A stretch of 64,000 nucleotides of DNA from 67-14 sp035502775 (lineage in GTDB: Bacteria; Actinomycetota; Thermoleophilia; Solirubrobacterales; 70-9): contig DATJUB010000029.1 of the NCBI GenBank assembly GCA_035502775.1, positions 24,163-88,162 of the forward strand, read 5' to 3'. Below are positions 24,551 to 32,356 of the stretch, piece after piece (positions within the stretch are counted from its first letter, which is position 1; every line of letters starts with the position of its first letter). The translations under genes and the position numbers were made by a program. The notes under the pieces are model-generated. The model worked only from the letters and a program-made list of their open reading frames with translations. It was not told the DNA's origin and did no database searches.

Positions 24551-24906
24551 GGCCAGCGGCCATCCTTCTTGGCCAGGTCGATCTGCGCCTGACCGGCCGG
24601 CCGCATCTGACCACTCTCGATCAGCGCCTCGACCCGGGCGACGTTGCTCTTCGACCAGGGGCTCTTGGCGCGCCGCGGCGTGAAGGTCATCAGGTAGAGG
24701 TCGTCGTCGAAGCGCCTGGTGAGGCTGTCGATCCAGCCGAAGCAGAGCCCGGCATTGACGGCCTCCTCGTAGCTCGGCGCCGGCACGCGGGAGCTCTTCT
24801 TGGCGATCTTCAGCCAGATGCCCGGGCTCCGGTCATGGTTCGCCTCGAACCATTCGCGCAGTGCCTCGGCTGATTCGAAGTGCAGGACCTCCTTCTCGTC
24901 GCTCAT
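24547..24906 (-). CDS. YdeI/OmpD-associated family protein
   Basis: A 119-residue protein matching the YdeI-like family: FESAEALREWFEANHDRSPGIWLKIAKK, VPAPSYEEAVNAGLCFGWIDSLTRRFDDD, and FTPRRAKSPWSKSNVARVEALI. Function is not established. Its stop codon lies on the opposite strand of the prfC stop within one CTAG. It is divergent from the methyltransferase gene by 32 bases. Confidence 0.9.
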   Translation of the reverse strand: MSDEKEVLHFESAEALREWFEANHDRSPGIWLKIAKKSSRVPAPSYEEAVNAGLCFGWIDSLTRRFDDDLYLMTFTPRRAKSPWSKSNVARVEALIESGQMRPAGQAQIDLAKKDGRWP

Positions 24907-24938
24907 TGCGGCACCCTATCCAGTGCGACAATGCTCCG

Positions 24939-25583
24939 ATGAGCACCGGATCCCTCAAGCACCCATTGTTCGCCCGCTTCTACACCCGGCTCAGTGCCGT
25001 GATGGAACCCGAGATCGGTGAGTACAGATCTGAGCTCACCGAGGGCCTGGCCGGCCGGGTCCTCGAGGTCGGGGCCGGAAACGGCATGAACTTCTCGCAC
25101 TACGGCGGTGGTGTCGACGAGGTCGTGGCGATTGAGCCCGAGCCCTATCTTCGCGAGCGGGCGATCGAGGCCGCCGAGGCGGCCACTCCCCGGATCTCGG
25201 TCATCGAGGCGAGCGCCACCGCGCTGCCCTTCGATGACGACAGTTTCGACACGGTCGTGTTCTGTCTGGTGCTGTGCTCGATCGACGATCCCGCGAAGGC
25301 ACTGTCCGAGGCTCGTCGGGTCCTGAAACCGGGCGGCTCGATGCGCTTTCTGGAGCATGTGCGCTCCTCGAAGCCGGCCAAGGCCCGGTTTCAGTCATTT
25401 CTCGACAGGAGTGGGATCTGGCCGCGTATGGCGGGTGGCTGCACCTGCAGCCGGGACACGGTCGCCGCGATCAGGTCGGCCGGATTCGAGATCACCGATC
25501 TGAAGGGCATGCCGATCGGTCCGCGGTGGAGCCACACGAATCCCCACGTCGCGGGCCGGGCCGAATCACCGTACGGTGTATAA
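24939..25583 (+). CDS. Class I SAM-dependent methyltransferase
   Basis: A 214-residue Methyltransf_11 protein with motif I VLEVGAGNGMNF near residue 41, acidic loop VAIEPEPYLRERA, and LVLCSIDDPAKALSEARRVLKPGG. It resembles phospholipid/ubiquinone-type methyltransferases in the C-terminal GCTCSRDTVAAIRSAGF. ATG 24939 is preferred; the frame extends upstream over the divergent gene without similarity. Substrate unknown. Confidence 0.9.
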   Translation: MSTGSLKHPLFARFYTRLSAVMEPEIGEYRSELTEGLAGRVLEVGAGNGMNFSHYGGGVDEVVAIEPEPYLRERAIEAAEAATPRISVIEASATALPFDDDSFDTVVFCLVLCSIDDPAKALSEARRVLKPGGSMRFLEHVRSSKPAKARFQSFLDRSGIWPRMAGGCTCSRDTVAAIRSAGFEITDLKGMPIGPRWSHTNPHVAGRAESPYGV

Positions 25584-25630
25584 GAAAACTCTCATATTTT
25601 TCGTAAACATATAGGTCTTTCTATATGCTA
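25581..25630 (+). repeat. 50-bp AT-rich upstream element, copy 1
   Basis: An AT-rich block in GC-rich DNA that matches 27801-27850 at 41 of 50 positions without gaps. Conserved cores are TAAGAAAACTCTCA, TCGTAAACA and TGCTA. It lies 55 bases before the ATG of a secreted-protein gene, so it probably holds the promoter or a regulator site. No convincing pair of housekeeping -35 and -10 hexamers is common to both copies. Confidence 0.8.
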
Positions 25631-25684
25631 GAAACCGTCCAGGGGTAGCTGACATCCTCATGCGTGAGGAAGAAGGAGAAGCTC

Positions 25685-27709
25685 ATGGATACGTTCGCAG
25701 GACGTTATTTCGGAACCGCCCTAAAGCTCGTGGCACCGGCGGCTCTGCTTTTTGTCTCGCTTTTCGCTTGGACGGGGTCGGCTGAGGCCGGCTGGTCCTC
25801 ACCGCCGACACAGCTGAGCGCGGCCGCCGGCGCCGGCGCCGAGGCACCATCGGCGGCCGTTGACAACGCCGGCAATTCGGCCTACACCTGGCTCGCCGGA
25901 GGCGGCGATGTGCCGGTCATGTTCAACCAGATCGCCGCGGGCGCCGAACCGGTCGCCGGTACCGCCATCGAATTGACCGATCCCGGCAGCACCGGGGACT
26001 CACCCGACATCGCGATGAGTACCGACGGCAAGGGGATCGTCGCCTGGATCGCTGATGACGGAGACGTTCTCGGCTCCCGGTTCGAAGCCGGAGAGACGCC
26101 ATCCGATCCCATTGTGATCGCGTCGCGTGCCGGTTGGACCGCCGCCGTCCCTCAGGTTTCGATCGCGGCCGATGGGGATGCGTTCGTGACATTCACCTAC
26201 ACGACCGAGGTACCGGCTCCGGCCAGCGTCGTGTCCGGGGTGCACATCCCGGCGGGCGGGCCGCCCGGCGCGATCGTCGATCTTTCCACGCCGGCGATGA
26301 GTTCCTCGGAACCTGGCGTTGACGTGGACGGCGACGGCCGGTTTCATCTCGTCTGGACTGAGGACGACGCCGGTGTCGGCGCGATCAGGGGCAGGACGAT
26401 AGCCGATGGCGGGACCCTCGGCGATTCCTTTGCGATCTCCGAAGACACGGGGTCAGCGAGCAGTCCAACAATCGCGACCAACAGTGACGGAGCTTCAATC
26501 GTCGCCTTCAGTCAAGCCGGAGCTCCGACCGGAGCGCTGAAGACCGTCCGTGTGGCGGCCGATGACACGGTGGCCAACGCCCAGGTCTTCGTTTCGGCGG
26601 CGGTGACCGCGCTGCCGACTGTCGGGATAGCCGATGACGGCTCGGCCATAGCCGCGGGATTCGTGGTCGGACTCCCCGGCGGACTCGGAGTCTACGCTTC
26701 GAAGATCCCGGCGAACGGAAGTCCGACCACTCCAGAGCTGGTGTCGACCGGTGGAGTCCCCGGGGGCTGGAAGGTCGGAGTCGATGCCCGGGGCAACTCG
26801 GTGATCTCGCTCTATGGTCCGATCGAAGCCGGTGGCTCTTTCCTTCAGACCGCCATATACACACCGGCGGGTGCTGATTTCGGTGAGTTGGTCGTCCTCG
26901 ACCCCAATGACTCAGCCACAGCGTACGGATTCGACATGAGCCGCTCCGGGCAGGCCGTGGTCGGCTGGAACGGATTCGGCGACGGTGAACCGGGCAGCTA
27001 TGAAGGCATGATGGCCGCCCGTTTCGCGGCCGAAGCGGATGTATCTCCGGGCACACTGGAGTTCGGCTCGATGGACGTCGGCCGATCATCCACCAAGCTG
27101 GTGAATGTCACCAACTCCGGAGGATCCCCGCTCAGGATCTCCTCGGTGGGGGCATCCGGACCGGCCTCGGGTGACTACGCCGTCACGGCGACACCCTGTA
27201 CTGACGCGGCTGTGCCGGTGGGAGCCACCTGCTCGATCGAGGTCACGTTCACTCCGAGTGCGCCCGGTGTTCGCGCTGGCACGCTGACGCTGTCTTCGGA
27301 CTCGACCTCGGCGGTTGACCCGATCGTTCTGTCCGGTTCGGGGAATCAGCCGATCCCGCCTCCGACGCCGCGCGCGAAGGTGAAGATCTCGAAGGTGAGC
27401 CCCAGGACCTTTAAGGCCAGGCGGGGGACGTCGAGAGTCATCAAGGTCAGGGTGACCAACACGGGCGACGCCACCGCCACGGGGGTCAAGGTGTGTCCGC
27501 GGCTCAGCCCGTCGGCCATGAAGAAGCTCAGAGTCGGCAAATGTGCCGGTCTCGCCCGGGTGGCTGGGGGCTCTTCGAAGACCGCTTCGGTCAGAGTCAC
27601 CGTCAAGAGGTCCGAACGGGTCAAAGGCAAGACCGGGGTCAAGGTCAGGCTGATGTCCCGCAACGGCGGAGGCGGGACGGAACGGGTCTTCGTGAACATC
27701 CCCAGATAG
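25685..27709 (+). CDS. Secreted protein with propeller-like repeats and choice-of-anchor D domain
   Basis: The 674-residue protein begins with a signal peptide (about 1-35: LVAPAALLFVSLFAW, ending SAEAG). Residues 40-440 hold irregular repeats of the type 'P-x-IA-x-D/N-GxxxxAW' seen in beta-propeller-like surface proteins. A choice-of-anchor D domain follows at about 450-560 (DVSPGTLEFGSMDVGRSSTK, VGATCSIEVTFTPSAPG), then a Lys/Arg-rich CARDB-like segment to the end. No catalytic motif is seen; cell-surface binding is inferred. ATG 25685 has GAAGGAG upstream; a small CCTCA-TGCG-TGAGG hairpin precedes it. Confidence 0.8.
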   Translation: MDTFAGRYFGTALKLVAPAALLFVSLFAWTGSAEAGWSSPPTQLSAAAGAGAEAPSAAVDNAGNSAYTWLAGGGDVPVMFNQIAAGAEPVAGTAIELTDPGSTGDSPDIAMSTDGKGIVAWIADDGDVLGSRFEAGETPSDPIVIASRAGWTAAVPQVSIAADGDAFVTFTYTTEVPAPASVVSGVHIPAGGPPGAIVDLSTPAMSSSEPGVDVDGDGRFHLVWTEDDAGVGAIRGRTIADGGTLGDSFAISEDTGSASSPTIATNSDGASIVAFSQAGAPTGALKTVRVAADDTVANAQVFVSAAVTALPTVGIADDGSAIAAGFVVGLPGGLGVYASKIPANGSPTTPELVSTGGVPGGWKVGVDARGNSVISLYGPIEAGGSFLQTAIYTPAGADFGELVVLDPNDSATAYGFDMSRSGQAVVGWNGFGDGEPGSYEGMMAARFAAEADVSPGTLEFGSMDVGRSSTKLVNVTNSGGSPLRISSVGASGPASGDYAVTATPCTDAAVPVGATCSIEVTFTPSAPGVRAGTLTLSSDSTSAVDPIVLSGSGNQPIPPPTPRAKVKISKVSPRTFKARRGTSRVIKVRVTNTGDATATGVKVCPRLSPSAMKKLRVGKCAGLARVAGGSSKTASVRVTVKRSERVKGKTGVKVRLMSRNGGGGTERVFVNIPR

Positions 27710-27735
27710 TTCATCTCACCCACCTCAGACCGGTA

Positions 27736-27770
27736 GTTCCGGTGGACTCGCACTCCGCGTCCACCGGAAC
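27736..27770 (+). terminator. Hairpin after the secreted-protein gene
   Basis: GTTCCGGTGGAC (27736-27747) pairs perfectly with GTCCACCGGAAC (27759-27770) around an 11-base loop, 26 bases beyond the stop codon. It is probably the terminator although no T-run follows. It separates the gene from the second copy of the 50-bp element. Confidence 0.65.
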
Positions 27771-27800
27771 CGCCAGTCGCCAAGGGCCGCATCAAGAAAA

Positions 27801-27850
27801 TAAGAAAACTCTCACATTTCTCGTAAACACAGAGGTTTCCTTATGTGCTA
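27801..27850 (+). repeat. 50-bp AT-rich upstream element, copy 2
   Basis: It matches copy 1 at 25581-25630 at 41 of 50 positions. Here no protein gene follows on the plus strand; a GC-rich hairpin-forming stretch does. A likely reading is that both copies are promoters of one regulon, this one making a non-coding RNA. Confidence 0.8.
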
Positions 27851-28032
27851 CTAATTATGTGGGCCGTTGAGGAGGCCCTACCGCCGTGGGAGTGGAGAGC
27901 TATTGCTCCCTTCGTGGGCGGTGGTTTGGCGCAAGTCGTGGTGAACGATCCCCCAAGTAGTTCACCTCGTTACAGCACGGGCTGACAGCCCCGGCGGACT
28001 CGCTCTCCCTTGAGACCGCCGGGGCTCATCCC
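27851..28032 (+). ncRNA. Candidate structured small RNA of about 180 nt
   Basis: The 355 bases between the secreted-protein gene and the next gene contain no open frame of note, but downstream of the second 50-bp element there are consecutive stems: GGGCC/GGCCC (27861-27865, 27874-27878); ACCGCC/GGCGGT (27880-27885, 27917-27922) enclosing GGGAG/CTCCC (27888-27892, 27906-27910); GGTGAAC/GTTCACC (27940-27946, 27960-27966); and a closing terminator-like AGCCCCGGCGG/CCGCCGGGGCT (27987-27997, 28016-28026) followed by CATCCCTTT. It does not resemble tmRNA, SRP RNA, RNase P RNA or 6S RNA. The class is unknown and transcription is unproven. Confidence 0.5.
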
Positions 28033-28064
28033 TTTAAGGCTTCGGAGCGAACGCTCCGGATCGT

Positions 28065-28346
28065 TCAGCTGTCAGATTCGCGGCGCCGGCGACGCTCGAG
28101 CTGAACCGCGCGATCACTCGCCGCGGCGACGGTGAACAGACCGACGATGTACAGAACCCCGACACCGAGACGCACCCGAGTCGGCACGTCACTGGCGAAC
28201 AGCACCATGCCGGACGGGATCGCCAGGATCAGCAGGATCGCGAGGCCGATGGTCCAGGGCAGGATCCGGGGACTGACTGCGACCCTGAGCCAGCCCTCGT
28301 CGCCCGGCTGCTTGGTCCACTGCTGCCATGTCTCGGTTTCGCTCAC
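28065..28346 (-). CDS. Small two-helix membrane protein
   Basis: A 93-residue protein with two predicted membrane helices (PWTIGLAILLILAIPSGMVLF and LGVGVLYIVGLFTVAAAS) and a basic C-terminus (QLERRRRRESD). Not recognised. The start GTG 28346 (SETETWQQWTKQ) gives a cytosolic N-terminus; no clear ribosome site is seen, and an upstream TTG at 28403 is possible. It is divergent from the riboswitch-controlled hydrolase. Confidence 0.6.
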   Translation of the reverse strand: MSETETWQQWTKQPGDEGWLRVAVSPRILPWTIGLAILLILAIPSGMVLFASDVPTRVRLGVGVLYIVGLFTVAAASDRAVQLERRRRRESDS

Positions 28347-28470
28347 TACGACAGAAGTTATTGATTTGTGAAGGGCAGAAGCCGCCCGGGTCGGACACCG
28401 CAACTTGTCCTTCGCCCCCGGTTTATGAGCAAAGTATTAACGTTTCCCATACAATCCATGAAGTCAATCA

Positions 28471-28602
28471 ACCGTTGAGCCGAGTTTCCGCAGCCTGAGG
28501 CGCGGAAAACGGGGGAACCAGGTATTTGGGGCGAACTCGCCGATCCAGGTGAGAGCGCGAGCTCCTAAGAGCGCCAGCCCGTCAGCTAACCCCGTAGGCA
28601 GC
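28471..28602 (+). promoter_or_regulatory. Cyclic di-AMP riboswitch (ydaO-yuaA class)
   Basis: The leader shows the ydaO aptamer features in order: CCGAGTTTCCG paired with CGCGGAAAACGG, GGGGGAACCAGG, TTTGGGGCGAACTCGCCG, a variable stem, then the highly conserved CCCGTCAGCTAACCCCGTAGGC. In other bacteria this RNA binds c-di-AMP and turns off expression of cell-wall hydrolases and osmolyte or potassium transporters. A -10-like TACAAT lies at 28450-28455. AAAGGAG of the downstream gene follows the aptamer directly, so translational or termination control is possible. Confidence 0.95.
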
Positions 28603-28616
28603 AAAAGGAGATCGGT

Positions 28617-29210
28617 ATTTCCACGCACAAGATCCACAAGCCACGCACTGCCAAAACGCCGTTGCGCGCCACCCTCGCCTTCGCGATCGGCCTCGGAGCC
28701 GTACTCGCCGGTCTGCTGGGACCCGCCGGCGCCTCAGCCGAGTGTGCCGCGAGTTCGAGCGGCGGGCTGACGATGAGCAGCAACGAGTCCTGCGCCCCCG
28801 TGAAGAAGGCGAAGCTGGTGAACGGCAAGGCGATCGCGCCGGCCACCGCCCCGGCCCGAGTCAAGCGGGTCATCGCCTACGCCAACAAGATCCGCAAGAA
28901 GCCCTACGTCTACGGCGGCGGCCACGGCAGCTTCAAGTCGAACGGCTACGACTGCTCGGGCTCGGCCAGCTACGCGCTTCGCGGCGGACGCTTCGTCTCC
29001 AGCCCGATGGCGTCCGGCGGCTACATGAATTGGAAGAAGCCGGGCAAGGGCAAGTGGATCACGGTCTACTCGAACCCGGGCCACATGTACATCGTGGTCG
29101 CCGGACTCCGCTTCGACACCGCCAACACCGTCGGCAACGGTCCGCGCTGGAGCGAGAGTCTCCAGTCCACCTCGGGCCGTTTCTCAGCCCGCCATCCCGG
29201 GAACTACTGA
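28617..29210 (+). CDS. Secreted NlpC/P60-like cell-wall hydrolase
   Basis: The protein of about 197 residues has a basic N-region, hydrophobic core LRATLAFAIGLGAVLAGLLG and signal cleavage near GASAE. The C-terminal domain carries NlpC/P60-type catalytic motifs: Cys in KSNGYDCSGSASYAL, His in NPGHMYIVVAG. It probably cuts peptidoglycan stem peptides. The best ribosome site AAAGGAG (28604-28610) points to ATT at 28617, in frame with the first recognised start, TTG 28662; ATT initiation is rare. Control by the c-di-AMP riboswitch fits the hydrolase role. Confidence 0.85.
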   Translation: MSTHKIHKPRTAKTPLRATLAFAIGLGAVLAGLLGPAGASAECAASSSGGLTMSSNESCAPVKKAKLVNGKAIAPATAPARVKRVIAYANKIRKKPYVYGGGHGSFKSNGYDCSGSASYALRGGRFVSSPMASGGYMNWKKPGKGKWITVYSNPGHMYIVVAGLRFDTANTVGNGPRWSESLQSTSGRFSARHPGNY

Positions 29211-29250
29211 TCCCAGAGACCTCCCTGCATCACCAGAAGCACCCTCCCCC

Positions 29251-29287
29251 GAAACGCCCTGGCATCCGCCGGGGCGTTTCTCCTTGA
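29251..29287 (+). terminator. Rho-independent terminator after the hydrolase
   Basis: GAAACGCCC (29251-29259) pairs perfectly with GGGCGTTTC (29272-29280) around a 12-base loop, followed by TCCTT. It lies 40 bases after the stop codon and before the convergent TetR gene. Confidence 0.8.
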
Positions 29288-29297
29288 GCGACCGAGA

Positions 29298-29933
29298 TCA
29301 GGTACCGCGCGCCTCGCGGAGCGCGTTGACCCCGCCCACCACGAAGGTCAGCGCCTGATCGAAGATCTTCATCTGCTCTTCGACCGGCAGCATCTCGGAT
29401 TTCACCTCGGGACGTTTCTCGGTGCTGAGCAGGTCGAACACGGCGACCGCGGCGGAGGCGGCCATCCGGGGCTCCAGGTCATCCGGTTCCAGCTCGAGAT
29501 CGACCGCCAGTGCCTCGACCAGCAGCACCTCGAACTCGTGGATCTGGGCCCGCTCATAGGCGATCAGACCGTCATCGCCCTCGATCACCTGCCGCTGGCA
29601 GCTGAGCTGCTCCTCATGCGTCTCCCAGAACTTCCGTTCGGAAAGGATCCATGAGCGAAGCGCTTCCATGGTGTTCTCTCCCGCCGGGCGGCCCCGGAGA
29701 GCTTCGGCCAGGCGTTCCTTCATATCTCCGTTCAGATCGAAGACGATCGCTTCCTTGGCCGGGAAGTAGGTCGAAACGGTTCGGGGAGAGACGTCGGCGG
29801 CCTCGGCGATCTGAGCGATCGTGGTCCGCTGGTAGCCGTTCTTGGCGAAGAGATCCAGCGCGACGCGCGCGATGGTCTCGCGTGTCTTCTGCTTCTTCCG
29901 CTCGCGAAGGCTCTCTTGGTGTTCGACTGCCAT
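29298..29933 (-). CDS. TetR family regulator divergent to an MMPL transporter
   Basis: A 211-residue TetR protein: HTH at about 16-62 (TRETIARVALDLFAKNGYQ, IAQIAEAADVSPRTVSTYFPAKEAI), then a helical ligand domain. It is divergently placed 133 bases from the MMPL gene, and repeats in that gap suit an operator, so repression of the transporter is inferred. The ligand is unknown. Confidence 0.92.
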   Translation of the reverse strand: MAVEHQESLRERKKQKTRETIARVALDLFAKNGYQRTTIAQIAEAADVSPRTVSTYFPAKEAIVFDLNGDMKERLAEALRGRPAGENTMEALRSWILSERKFWETHEEQLSCQRQVIEGDDGLIAYERAQIHEFEVLLVEALAVDLELEPDDLEPRMAASAAVAVFDLLSTEKRPEVKSEMLPVEEQMKIFDQALTFVVGGVNALREARGT

Positions 29934-29982
29934 TGCCTGCAGGATATCAGGAAAGCTGCAGGTTCTGCATAACTACGATGGA

Positions 29983-30018
29983 CGCATTTTCGCAATGAAT
30001 GCGATTATGCAATGAATG
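29983..30018. promoter_or_regulatory. Probable TetR operator between regulator and MMPL gene
   Basis: The direct repeat GCAATGAATG occurs at 29992-30001 and 30009-30018 (17-bp period). The first copy also forms an inverted repeat CGCATT (29983-29988) / AATGCG (29998-30003). The region is AT-rich relative to its surroundings. Binding by the adjacent TetR protein is inferred. Confidence 0.45.
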
Positions 30019-30066
30019 TGCTAATTTTCCGGACTTACCCGGTCACCCCCTCGCCCCTGGAGATGT

Positions 30067-32271
30067 ATGTCTGACCTATTAGCAAGACTTGCCCGGTCCA
30101 TCACGGGCCACTGGAAACGTTCGCTGATCTTCGCGATCGTCGCGCTGATCGCGATCTTCGCGTTGGCCGGCACGGCACAGGACCCGCCGCCCGACGACTT
30201 CAACATCCCCGGAACCGAGAGCCAGAAGGCGATCGATCTCTTCGAGGCCCACACCCCCGCCCTGGCCGGGGTCGACGCGACCGTCGTCTTCAGCACCGAA
30301 GACGGCACGCTCACCGAACCCGCCCGCAAGAAGGCGATCGAGGACGCGCTCGCCGAAATCAAGAAGCAGCCCGATGTCATGTCGGTCGGCGATCCCTTCG
30401 ACCCGAAGGCCCCGGGACTCTCCCCGGATGACCGGATCGCATCCGCCGATGTCCGCTGGGACCTCGAGTTCGGTGACGTCACCAAGACTCAGGGCGAGGA
30501 ACTGGAAGAAGCCGCCAAGACCGCTGAAACCGATGGCGTCAGCGTCGCGATGCGCGGCGTGGTCGTCGATCTCGCCTCCGAGCAGGAGGCGCCGGTCGGT
30601 GAGCTGATCGGTATCGCGATCGCGATCGTGCTGCTCACCTTCCTCTTCCGGTCCGGAGCGGCGATGGCCGCGACGATCGTCGGCGCCATCATCGGCGTGA
30701 TGGTCGGCCAGGTCCTGCTGGTCGTGCTGGCCTCCCCCCTCGGACTGCCCGAATTCGCGGCGACGATCGCGGTGATGTTGGGCCTTGGTGCCGGAATCGA
30801 CTACTCCCTGCTCTTGATGGGGAGATTCAGGGAACAGCTCGCGGCCGGCGACTCGGTTCGCGACGCCTCGGCGAAGTCCGCCGCCACCGCGGGATCCGCG
30901 GTCGTGGCCGCCGGACTGATCGTCATGGTCGCGATCGCCGGCCTGCTGGTGATCGGCATTCCGCTGATCGGCAAGATGGGCATCGGCGCGGCCATCGGAG
31001 TCGCCGCCGTGGTCGTCTCCGCCCTGACCATCCTCCCGATCATGATGGGCGCGCTGCAGAAGCGGCTGCGTCCGAAGTCGATCGAACACGTCAAGCCATC
31101 GGCCGCCTTCGCGAGCTGGGGCGAGAAGGTGACCAAACGGCCCTGGCTCTCGATCGCCTTCGGCGTGATCGTGCTGCTGGTCTTCGCCTTCCCGATGTCC
31201 AACCTCCGTCTGGGACAGCCGGATGACGGCAACCAGTCCGAGGACAAGACCCAGCGGGTCGCCTATGACCTGCTGAGCGAAGGCTTCGGCCCCGGCTCCA
31301 ACGGTCCCTTCCTTCTGGCGGTCGATGGAGTCAAGGACAACCCCGAAGCAGCCGCGCAGCTGAAGGCGATCGAAGCCGACCTCAAGCAGACCCCCGGTGT
31401 CGCCACTGTCCTTCCGGCCTCCACCAGTGAGGACGGCGCGATGGCGACGATCACCTTGATCCCGAAGACGGCTCCCCAGGACGCGGAAACCAGCGACCTG
31501 TTGGAGGATCTGCGGGACAACGTGCTGCCGGAGGCAACCGCGGACACCCCGCTGAGCGTCTACGTCGGCGGCAACACGGCCGGGTTCGAGGACTTCTCGG
31601 ACAAGGTCTCGAAGCGCCTGCCGATATTCATCCTCGTGGTGATCGGGCTCTCGGTCCTGCTGCTCATGGCCGCGTTCCGCTCACTGTGGATCCCGCTCGT
31701 ATCCGCCGTCTTCAACCTGCTCTCGGTCGCCGCCGCCTACGGCGTGATCGTCGCGGTGTTCCAGGACGGAGTCGGGGCGAGCCTGATCGGGGTCGACAGC
31801 GGCGTACCGATCATGTCCTTCATCCCGGTCATGATCTTCGCCATCCTGTTCGGACTGAGCATGGACTACAACGTCTTCCTGCTCTCCCGTATCCATGAGG
31901 CCTACAACCATGGAGACGGCCCTCGGGAAAGCGTGATCGTCGGCCTCTCGAGGATCGGCAAGGTCGTCCTGTTCGCCGGCCTGATCATGTCGTCGGTCTT
32001 CCTGGCGTTCGTCACGCAGCCCGACGTGGTCGCGAAGATGATCGGCCTCGGGCTCGGCCTGGCGATCCTGATCGACGTGCTGCTGGTGCGGCTCGTGATC
32101 GCGCCCGCCGTGGTGACTCTGCTCGGCGACAAGGCCTGGTGGCTGCCCAAGTGGCTCGACCGGATCATGCCCGACGTGTCGCTCGAAGGCCATCTCGTCG
32201 AGAACAAGGATCCGAAGGGCAAGCCGCTCGCTCCTCATCTGGAGGAAGATCTCGGGCTCGACGAAGTCTGA
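30067..32271 (+). CDS. MMPL/RND family membrane transporter
   Basis: A 734-residue protein with two repeats, each with an extracytoplasmic loop and a block of membrane helices. TM1 is at about 15-35; the proton-relay signatures GLGAGIDYSLLLMGRFRE (near 240) and FGLSMDYNVFLLSRI (near 595) match MMPL transporters, which export lipids or hydrophobic compounds. Length is typical. It stands alone behind the TetR operator region and ends in a perfect terminator. Substrate unknown. Confidence 0.94.
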   Translation: MSDLLARLARSITGHWKRSLIFAIVALIAIFALAGTAQDPPPDDFNIPGTESQKAIDLFEAHTPALAGVDATVVFSTEDGTLTEPARKKAIEDALAEIKKQPDVMSVGDPFDPKAPGLSPDDRIASADVRWDLEFGDVTKTQGEELEEAAKTAETDGVSVAMRGVVVDLASEQEAPVGELIGIAIAIVLLTFLFRSGAAMAATIVGAIIGVMVGQVLLVVLASPLGLPEFAATIAVMLGLGAGIDYSLLLMGRFREQLAAGDSVRDASAKSAATAGSAVVAAGLIVMVAIAGLLVIGIPLIGKMGIGAAIGVAAVVVSALTILPIMMGALQKRLRPKSIEHVKPSAAFASWGEKVTKRPWLSIAFGVIVLLVFAFPMSNLRLGQPDDGNQSEDKTQRVAYDLLSEGFGPGSNGPFLLAVDGVKDNPEAAAQLKAIEADLKQTPGVATVLPASTSEDGAMATITLIPKTAPQDAETSDLLEDLRDNVLPEATADTPLSVYVGGNTAGFEDFSDKVSKRLPIFILVVIGLSVLLLMAAFRSLWIPLVSAVFNLLSVAAAYGVIVAVFQDGVGASLIGVDSGVPIMSFIPVMIFAILFGLSMDYNVFLLSRIHEAYNHGDGPRESVIVGLSRIGKVVLFAGLIMSSVFLAFVTQPDVVAKMIGLGLGLAILIDVLLVRLVIAPAVVTLLGDKAWWLPKWLDRIMPDVSLEGHLVENKDPKGKPLAPHLEEDLGLDEV

Positions 32272-32293
32272 TCGGCGAAGCATCGAAGTGCCC

Positions 32294-32334
32294 GCCCGCC
32301 TGGTTCCGGAATTCCGGAACCAGGCGGGCTTTTT
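32294..32334 (+). terminator. Rho-independent terminator, perfect 36-bp palindrome
   Basis: Positions 32294-32329 are a perfect palindrome (arms beginning GCCCGCCTGGTTCCGG), followed by five T. In RNA it would form a 16-17 bp hairpin. It lies 22 bases after the MMPL stop and before the convergent lysyl-oxidase-like gene. Confidence 0.9.
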
Positions 32335-32356
32335 CATGCCATGAGCGAACCCGGGT

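Noticed and set aside
25581..27850. Insertion sequence or MITE bounded by the two 50-bp copies
   Set aside because: The copies are direct, diverged, not flanked by target duplications, and no transposase lies between them; the enclosed gene looks native.
27851..28032. Known RNA class (6S, tmRNA, SRP, c-di-GMP riboswitch) for the structured region
   Set aside because: No long central-bulge helix, no tRNA-like ends, no SRP Alu/S motif and no c-di-GMP core sequence could be found.
32294..32329. Perfect 36-bp palindrome as a recombination or protein-binding site
   Set aside because: It is followed directly by five T after the MMPL stop, which is best explained as a terminator.
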